DNA of 50,961 nucleotides from positions 1 to 50,961 of the forward strand of contig JANQEN010000176.1 of NCBI GenBank assembly GCA_028278335.1, given 5' to 3'. The stretch comes from Chitinivibrionales bacterium (GTDB lineage: Bacteria > Fibrobacterota > Chitinivibrionia > Chitinivibrionales > JANQEN01). Positions 45,650 to 50,961 of the stretch are shown here, piece after piece. The translations under genes were made by a program, and so were the position numbers. Within the stretch, counting starts at the first letter, position 1, and the number at the start of each line of letters is the position of its first letter. A model generated the notes under the pieces. The model made no database searches and was not told the origin of the DNA. It worked only from the letters and a program-made list of their open reading frames with translations.

Positions 45650-46189
45650 ATGAAACTCAAGAATCAAAAAGGACTCACACTGGTAGAAGCGGTAACCTCT
45701 TTTATGATCGTTGGATTTATGGCAGGTGGTTTTATGAGTATTCTCAACCTCAATGCAACTGAGACCAGCGAGGGTATCTTAAGTTCTCAACTTCAAATAC
45801 AACAAGACAATGTTATTGAGCAAATCTCACGGGATATTAGAATTGCCTCAGTCGTACTTGATGAAGGTAATGGTGAGCTTTTTAAGAATGTCGATTCCTA
45901 TGGATCTAACCAAAATAATGTTAAGCATGTTCATATGTACGATGCTGACGGGAATATAACTGCAGGATATCAAATTCAAAACAATACTCTTATGGAACTC
46001 AATACAACTACAAATACTTGGGAACCCTATATGAGCGGTAACAAACAAGTTTCAGTGACCGAGAATAGCTGCTTTAACTTAGACGGTGAAAGAAAGGCTG
46101 TTCAAATTCAGATTGATGTAGCATCCACTTACAAAACCAGCTCCGATGCACTCACCGAAAATAGTAACTATATCCAATGTAGAAATTAA
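45650..46189 (+). CDS. type II/IV pseudopilin-like protein
   Basis: 179 aa, ATG with AAAGGAGA 7 bases upstream. A class III prepilin leader is clear: a short basic MKLKNQKG, cleavage before Leu, then LTLVEAVTSFMIVGFMAG with the conserved Glu at mature position 5. The head domain (SSQLQIQQDNVIEQISRDIRI) resembles minor pseudopilins such as PilW/GspJ-type proteins. It would be processed by a prepilin peptidase and assembled at the inner membrane. No secretion or pilus genes are nearby, so it is an orphan minor pilin. A strong terminator follows. Confidence 0.85.
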   Translation: MKLKNQKGLTLVEAVTSFMIVGFMAGGFMSILNLNATETSEGILSSQLQIQQDNVIEQISRDIRIASVVLDEGNGELFKNVDSYGSNQNNVKHVHMYDADGNITAGYQIQNNTLMELNTTTNTWEPYMSGNKQVSVTENSCFNLDGERKAVQIQIDVASTYKTSSDALTENSNYIQCRN

Positions 46190-46223
46190 ATAACCTCCCT
46201 GATAATCACTTTTACATAGATTC

Positions 46224-46256
46224 AAAGCCTTTAACAATTCTGTTAAGGGCTTTTTT
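46224..46256 (+). terminator. intrinsic terminator after the pseudopilin gene
   Basis: AAGCCTTTAACA (46225-46236) pairs with TGTTAAGGGCTT (46241-46252) around ATTC with one mismatch, then TTTTTT. Confidence 0.88.
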
Positions 46257-46369
46257 ATTTCAGTCACTAAACTTTCTTTGATACATCTTTGCAGTAATTC
46301 CATACATTAATAATATTTAGTATGGAACTACATGCGTAATATAACACCCTATGAAAGATGTATTCAACC

Positions 46370-47827
46370 ATGAGAAAACTAGTATACCATCTCTGTTTCA
46401 TTGTCATCTTTGCACTAAATGTAGGAGCGCAGACAACACCACCCTATACTGGTGAAGACTTAACCGGTACACAAGAGGGAAAGGGCAATACCCGTATAGG
46501 AAAAGTTGTGCGAGTAAAAGATTGGCTCTACACAGAGATATCCTTTAATGAGTGGTATAAAAAGAGAGGTCAGGTTGCACCGCACACAACGCAGGGACTG
46601 TTATGTAACCCCTATCGGGTCGATGGAACAACGCTCAATTTTAATTGCGGCATCCCTCAAGGGTTTACTGGCCATGTGCCCATCTATTCAGCAGGAAACC
46701 GCTGGCCCTTTGTGGGCCCACAACAACCACAGCCAAATTACAAAAGCTTAGATGAAGATGCAGGACTCTATTTTAAAAATGGTGTGGTTATTCAGACAAA
46801 TGAACCACTTTTTGTTGCTGGTAGCCCTTCGGGTCCCTTTGCTGTTAATAAAACACCCTACAGTATAATACTCACCGTTGGCCTATTTCCTGGTAATGAA
46901 CAACCTGGTCAGTGTATGACTCCGGTAAACCCTGGCGATTCTGTTGCCATACCAGTTCCTCCGCAAGGATGGTGGAATGATGCAATCCCCGAACTCTATA
47001 CCTCTGTTGCTGGACTACATCCTCTGGATATTCATGGATGGCATCACTCATCCCATAGCGCAATCTATCCCTCTGGCACTGGACATCCCGATTTTGGCAC
47101 ACCGGGTTTTGCTTACACCTTAAACACCAAGCATGGGACAGCTAATTTTCTTCCCCATTACCTTTGGGGCGGACTTAATTCAAATGAGGGATATGATCCT
47201 ATTGTTTCCGGTGATCCTGGCTATGGGGTTGCTTTCTATTTAGACGATGTGCTCCAAGGTGTAGTTGATATTGTTCCTGATCCACAAAATCCTTACGAGG
47301 CAGACGCAACAGTGGTTGCCTTAGCTGCGCACAATCCCCATGAAGGTGATGCTGGATTTGGTGCCACACAACTTAAATGTATGCCTGTCTATGATAGTGT
47401 TAAAAGATCTCTTTATCGATTTATACCCCATGGAGAAGCTCAAAAGCTCATAGAATCCATGAAACAGAGTGGCCACCCCTCAGCACAAAAACGCTATCGC
47501 TCCAATGCCAATGCAGTGGTTAATGACATTCCTTTACCTCCGGTTATCCCTGGTGATTCCACTACATCGATTGCACAATCATCCAACTGGCGAATAAAAT
47601 CACCGATCCAACTTTCATTATTATCTAACAAAAAAATCTTAAAAGTGACTTCAAAACAGCCAATTGCAGTTACTCTATTTAATGCACAGGGTAAACAGGT
47701 TTATAGAAATAAAAACAGGCATAGCAATCAAAGTGTAGATTTACGATATTGCAATGCTGGAGTCTTGTTTCTACACTACTCTTCCAAGCACAGCCGAGGG
47801 ACTCAAAGGGTTGTCCTGTGTAATTAA
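46370..47827 (+). CDS. secreted protein of unknown family with His-rich region and secretion-type tail
   Basis: ATG 46370 (485 aa) starts a clean signal peptide, MRKLVYHLCFIVIFALNVGA; an ATG four codons upstream is possible. The main domain (about 25-370) is Gly/Pro-rich and contains a histidine cluster at about 217-240 (HPLDIHGWHHSSHSAIYP) and another AAHNPHEGDAGFG further on, suggestive of a metal site. It has no enzyme signature that I recognise. After a Pro/Ser linker, the last 80 residues (IAVTLFNAQGKQVYRN, CNAGVLFLHYSS) look like a sorting-type C-terminal domain. Exported across the outer membrane, function unknown. Confidence 0.75.
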   Translation: MRKLVYHLCFIVIFALNVGAQTTPPYTGEDLTGTQEGKGNTRIGKVVRVKDWLYTEISFNEWYKKRGQVAPHTTQGLLCNPYRVDGTTLNFNCGIPQGFTGHVPIYSAGNRWPFVGPQQPQPNYKSLDEDAGLYFKNGVVIQTNEPLFVAGSPSGPFAVNKTPYSIILTVGLFPGNEQPGQCMTPVNPGDSVAIPVPPQGWWNDAIPELYTSVAGLHPLDIHGWHHSSHSAIYPSGTGHPDFGTPGFAYTLNTKHGTANFLPHYLWGGLNSNEGYDPIVSGDPGYGVAFYLDDVLQGVVDIVPDPQNPYEADATVVALAAHNPHEGDAGFGATQLKCMPVYDSVKRSLYRFIPHGEAQKLIESMKQSGHPSAQKRYRSNANAVVNDIPLPPVIPGDSTTSIAQSSNWRIKSPIQLSLLSNKKILKVTSKQPIAVTLFNAQGKQVYRNKNRHSNQSVDLRYCNAGVLFLHYSSKHSRGTQRVVLCN

Positions 47828-47838
47828 ACACGTTTTTG

Positions 47839-48663
47839 TTAGTAGATGACCTTTTTAAAAAACTGATACTCCCTTTGCGTCAAGTCATTGGGAGGGTCGT
47901 CATCAAGACGGGGAAACTGAAACCCCTCTCTTTTTAATATGGTAATAACAGAGTCAGTTACTTCTGGAATAAAGCCACGATCGTAGTTTTTCCATCCCTG
48001 GGCAACACGCTTTTCTAAATGATAATACTCGGCAATACCATCATGAATGACCGGCACTCCACCCTTATGTTTTATCACACTCTTGACTAGAGATTTTGTG
48101 ATTTTATGCTTTGCCTTAGCACTTCTTCTAGTATCAAAGGCATAGGCTGTAAGACCATTTATTTTCATACCCCGTTCTTTAATTAATTTTTTTGTTCTGG
48201 GATTAATCCACCCCATAGAGGGACGAAAAGTGGTTGGATTGAAAAGAGAATCATCGAGGGCATACTGTAAAGCAGTCGTGGAGGAATCAATTTCCCAGGC
48301 AATTGTCTTTGTTCTTCTGAATATGACCGGTTTTACGGTATACCCATGGTTGGCAATAAGATGGCCCTGGTCAAATATTTCTTTGGTGATATCAGGATAT
48401 CGATCAACATTGGCACCAATCACATTAAAGAGCGCCTTTACATTGTGCTTTTTCAGTACAGCAAGCACTTCTCTGGTTACATTCTTATGGTTATTAGGAC
48501 CATCATCGAAAGTCAACAGCACATATTTTTCATCACCTTCGAATTTTAGAAAGGGGTTATAGACTGTGCAGGAATTTAGGGACAGGCAAACACAGAGCAG
48601 GAAAAATAGGATAGAATGTCCATACCATTGCCTACTGACGTTGTGTATCTTAGCAATTTTCAT
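47839..48663 (-). CDS. polysaccharide deacetylase (NodB-type) lipoprotein, divergent metal site
   Basis: 274 aa. A signal ends in LNSC (Cys32), so probably a lipoprotein. The NodB fold is clear: TFDDGP (51-56), FNVIGANVDRYPDI, a His in ANHGYTVK (His106), RPSMGWINP and VIHDG. In active enzymes the His motif is HxxxH; here Val110 replaces the second His, so the usual Asp-His-His metal triad is incomplete. The arginine-proline motif RPPYG is also altered to RPSMG. It may bind a glycan without deacetylating it, or use a changed metal site. It converges on the 46.4 kb gene with only about 11 bases between. Confidence 0.88.
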   Translation of the reverse strand: MKIAKIHNVSRQWYGHSILFFLLCVCLSLNSCTVYNPFLKFEGDEKYVLLTFDDGPNNHKNVTREVLAVLKKHNVKALFNVIGANVDRYPDITKEIFDQGHLIANHGYTVKPVIFRRTKTIAWEIDSSTTALQYALDDSLFNPTTFRPSMGWINPRTKKLIKERGMKINGLTAYAFDTRRSAKAKHKITKSLVKSVIKHKGGVPVIHDGIAEYYHLEKRVAQGWKNYDRGFIPEVTDSVITILKREGFQFPRLDDDPPNDLTQREYQFFKKVIY

Positions 48664-48835
48664 AGTTGTTTCAATCTTTTAGAATGGCTATCAGAACGCG
48701 TAACACAAAAATACACAAACGCTATTTGTTATTCAAGAAATACTTTCATTGACCCAGGGTGACACGTTTCGTGCTTTCAGCGCTTTTATTAGACTTAAAA
48801 CTTTAGCCATTCAACAATCTTTTAATCTTTTGCGA

Positions 48836-48935
48836 TAGGATTTGGAAGGTGCGAAGCAGTATTTTTGCAAAGCAAAAATACCGAAGCGAACGCGGAGCCT
48901 TTAAAAGCCCGGTCGAGCGAAGCGAGAATCGCCCA
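48836..48935. repeat. hairpin repeat between deacetylase and LanM-like genes
   Basis: GTATTTTTGC (48859-48868) and GCAAAAATAC (48872-48881) form a perfect 10-bp stem around AAA. It is flanked by GCGAAGC/GAAGCGAA-type units and a GGTCGAGCGAAGCGAGA tract. It is a typical REP-like intergenic element and contains no gene. Confidence 0.65.
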
Positions 48936-49161
48936 AAAATAATAAAGAAATAAAATAGTAACCTGTGTGTTCAATCACGCATTTTTAATCGTTGAATTAC
49001 TGAAATCACTTTGCGCACAAACAACTATATCTTATATTATACTCAATAGCTAAATTCCTATTTTACTCTATACCATAGAGTTACACAGCCCCATAGTAAA
49101 CATCCCCCTGTATAAGAGTTACAATAGGTTACCAACCCCCTATCTGAACAAGGAGTTGATT

Positions 49162-50742
49162 ATGTGTGAAAATATTGATCGCCTAATGGAGCGGTACGAA
49201 GGTGAGATCGCTGCTATTTTAATCGAAGATGAGGAAAAACTGGATCTTGAAGAGGTCGCCCTTGGTCGACTTCGTGATGATCTTCGACAACGACTGACAC
49301 TCCTTAATAATGAAATTGCCGATGACCTTGAGGATTATGAATTCTACGATCTCTATAAAGTAGAGAGCACTAAAGCGGATGTTTTAGTGCAAGCAAAGAC
49401 CAGTTATGTTACTTTTTTAACCCAGTTGTTTCGCAATATCCTGGAGGATTGGGATGAGATTACCCAGGTTTTTATTACTGAGGATGACATATCCATGATA
49501 AGACTGGTTAGTATCAAAAAATTAGGAGATGAGACCCATAATAATTTTCGATGCACCTACAAACTCTTTTTCGAACTCTCCAACGGCCAAGTGCTAAGGC
49601 TGGTGTACAAACCACGGGATATGCAAGCAGAGCTACTCCTCATGGGTGACACTCGTATTGTCAACACAATGCTGCACCAAGACCACCGGAGAGCAAGTTT
49701 AATTGAGCAATATAACACCCTGCTCAAAGATATAGGCTATTGCGAAACAGTCCAGTTTCTTTTAGATGATGAACCAAGTGATCCCTATGTAGTACATAAG
49801 CCAAAGACATTAGATGGCGGCCTTACCCTCGCTAAAATCCAGGATGTTATTGACAACCGCTATGACTATATGCTTCCGACGATTAAAATCCTTCCCTCCC
49901 ATGTGTTACAGCTTTGTCAAGAAGAGCGATTCTATTCAATTGAGTTCCCCTATGGATACATGGAATATATCTCACGAAAGGATGATGCTGTTGAACTTGA
50001 TCTTGATTACCAATCCATTAAGCACGTGCATCAGGATCACCCCTATTGGAATGGGATGCAGCCCTTTTCAGATGTATCTGAAAACCAAATTGTCCCCTTG
50101 AGTGCAGATCAAAGAATTGTGAAATACCTAACACAAATATTAGTGGTCAAGGAGTTTATAGGTGCCGTGGGTCTCCATGATATTCACCACGAAAACCTCA
50201 TCTACACCAAACATGGCATGCATCTTATTGACGCAGAATGCTTTAATGCAGGGCGAGGAAGCGAAGAGCAATATCTCCGCGAGGTAAAGCATGAAGTATA
50301 TCATGGCGATAGACTCCAAAAATGGGCTCTCTTAGTACAGGAAGGAAGAAACGTGCAGGTTGTAGATCCTGATAGCTTATTAAGAGGTGCACCGGGGTAC
50401 ACAGAGATAAAAGCAAAAAGAAAAACAGCCTCAGTCTATCTTATGAATTTGCCAGAATGCAAAGAGCTTTTTCGTCAATTTAAAAAATTCCTTTCTACCC
50501 TCACCACCCGTGAGCTTTTTCACAATACCGGTAACTTGGTAACCATCACCAATACCTATAGGACCGAAGGGTATAGAAACATGGTGTTGAAAGTCAATTC
50601 CTACGATATGATGAAAGCCAAAAAGTATCTCTTCTCACCAGATTTACGTATGGGTATGCTCATTGGTGATATACCGGCCTTTTATTCCAATGCAGAACGG
50701 GGAGTTTTCTTTTACTCCATTCACGATTGGTATGTATCGTGA
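49162..50742 (+). CDS. stand-alone LanM-type (DUF4135) lanthionine dehydratase-like protein
   Basis: ATG 49162 is chosen: AAGGAG lies 6 bases upstream, and a TTG two codons earlier would sit closer to it. 526 aa. It matches the N-terminal dehydratase half of type II lanthipeptide synthetases: GDETHNNFR (122-130), VYKPRDMQAE with Lys150, HDIHHENLIY with Asp340, His342 and Asn345, LIDAE with Asp357, and a final GDIPAFYS. These correspond to the kinase-like phosphorylation site that dehydrates Ser and Thr. The LanC-like cyclase half is absent, as the protein ends shortly after GDIP. No precursor peptide gene is seen inside the window upstream; partners may lie to the right. Activity is inferred. 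Confidence 0.8.
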   Translation: MCENIDRLMERYEGEIAAILIEDEEKLDLEEVALGRLRDDLRQRLTLLNNEIADDLEDYEFYDLYKVESTKADVLVQAKTSYVTFLTQLFRNILEDWDEITQVFITEDDISMIRLVSIKKLGDETHNNFRCTYKLFFELSNGQVLRLVYKPRDMQAELLLMGDTRIVNTMLHQDHRRASLIEQYNTLLKDIGYCETVQFLLDDEPSDPYVVHKPKTLDGGLTLAKIQDVIDNRYDYMLPTIKILPSHVLQLCQEERFYSIEFPYGYMEYISRKDDAVELDLDYQSIKHVHQDHPYWNGMQPFSDVSENQIVPLSADQRIVKYLTQILVVKEFIGAVGLHDIHHENLIYTKHGMHLIDAECFNAGRGSEEQYLREVKHEVYHGDRLQKWALLVQEGRNVQVVDPDSLLRGAPGYTEIKAKRKTASVYLMNLPECKELFRQFKKFLSTLTTRELFHNTGNLVTITNTYRTEGYRNMVLKVNSYDMMKAKKYLFSPDLRMGMLIGDIPAFYSNAERGVFFYSIHDWYVS

Positions 50743-50888
50743 TAAAAAAAAATAACAAAAATAATTGTTAATGATTTTTAACATCATTGCTAGCCAATCG
50801 TGGTATCGCGGAGCAGACGCTGGTACGACTACATTCACAGCTGCCCAGCGAATCCCTAAACAAGTTAGAAAAGAATATTTCCTGGTGT

Positions 50889-50956
50889 ATTAAGATCGTC
50901 GGGACGCTGCCCGACAGCAGCCTTACTTTTCTTCTACAGCGAAGAAAAGTAAGCAA
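50889..50956 (+). repeat. dispersed repeat, reverse-oriented copy of the 34.5 kb unit
   Basis: AAGATCGTCGGGACGCTGCC and the following CCGACAGCAGCC match the reverse complement of 34523-34561. Two hairpins are present: GTCGGG/CCCGAC, and ACTTTTCTTC/GAAGAAAAGT around TACAGC. It sits about 150 bases after the LanM-like gene, at the window edge. Confidence 0.75.
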
Positions 50957-50961
50957 AAGAC

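Overview
The window is about 51 kb of AT-rich bacterial DNA, perhaps 40% GC. It looks chromosomal and comes from a Gram-negative anaerobe or facultative anaerobe of the Fibrobacterota/Bacteroidota (FCB) type. The assignment is inferred from several features. There is a TonB-dependent receptor with an N-terminal carboxypeptidase-regulatory domain beside a lipoprotein partner. At least four secreted proteins end in beta-rich tails resembling type IX secretion sorting domains, one with a clear YPNPF motif. There are also many lipoproteins with Fn3 or carboxypeptidase-regulatory repeats, a C25 (gingipain-family) protein and an arsenosugar radical SAM pair. I saw no rRNA, tRNA or CRISPR array, although tRNAs were only looked for by eye.

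Layout. 0.2-7.6 kb (+): an Fn3 lipoprotein, then an apparent operon of secreted esterase, TonB-dependent receptor and lipoprotein whose last Fn3 domain is paralogous to that of the first gene. 7.7-8.4 kb: a solitary zinc-free rpsD with a bidirectional terminator. 8.4-13.4 kb: a PQQ-like lipoprotein, then a gingipain-family C25 protein convergent with a close relative of Porphyromonas peptidylarginine deiminase (PPAD), both with secretion tails. 14.1-20.4 kb (-): small lipoprotein, then a block of GT-C membrane glycosyltransferase, B12-binding radical SAM enzyme, GT87-like glycosyltransferase, outer-membrane barrel-like protein and DUF547 lipoprotein. 20.8-22.1 kb: arsenosugar-type peroxidase-like protein and ArsS radical SAM. 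22.3-27.5 kb: a large predicted barrel protein and a multi-domain secreted protein. 27.5-29.5 kb: hybrid sensor kinase. 30.1-36.1 kb: TSUP exporter, CHAP-like secreted enzyme, beta-helix protein, YfcC-type carrier. 36.5-41.1 kb: zinc-ribbon SDR, PKD fragment, GNAT, GH1 beta-glucosidase. 41.1-43.7 kb: Crp-family regulator divergent from an aquaporin-arsC pair, then a lipoate-ligase-like protein. 43.9-48.7 kb: small secreted protein, a 1.2 kb gene-free stretch, a pseudopilin, a secreted protein of unknown family, a divergent polysaccharide deacetylase. 49.2-50.7 kb: a stand-alone LanM-type dehydratase-like protein at the window edge.

How the parts fit. Much of the coding capacity is cell-surface and secreted machinery: nutrient capture (esterase, TonB receptor, beta-glucosidase, beta-helix protein), surface glycan or lipid modification (two polytopic glycosyltransferases around a radical SAM enzyme) and protein-modifying exoenzymes (C25 plus PPAD-like). 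Two separate arsenic modules, arsenosugar synthesis and aquaporin plus thioredoxin-type arsenate reductase, suggest an arsenic-exposed habitat.

Most unusual points: the C25/PPAD-like pair, in which the C25 protein has Ala where the family's catalytic His is expected; the stand-alone LanM-type dehydratase without a cyclase; a roughly 170-bp near-perfect palindromic element present at the left edge and at 29.8-30.0 kb in opposite orientations; and several other hairpin-forming dispersed repeats in the intergenic regions.
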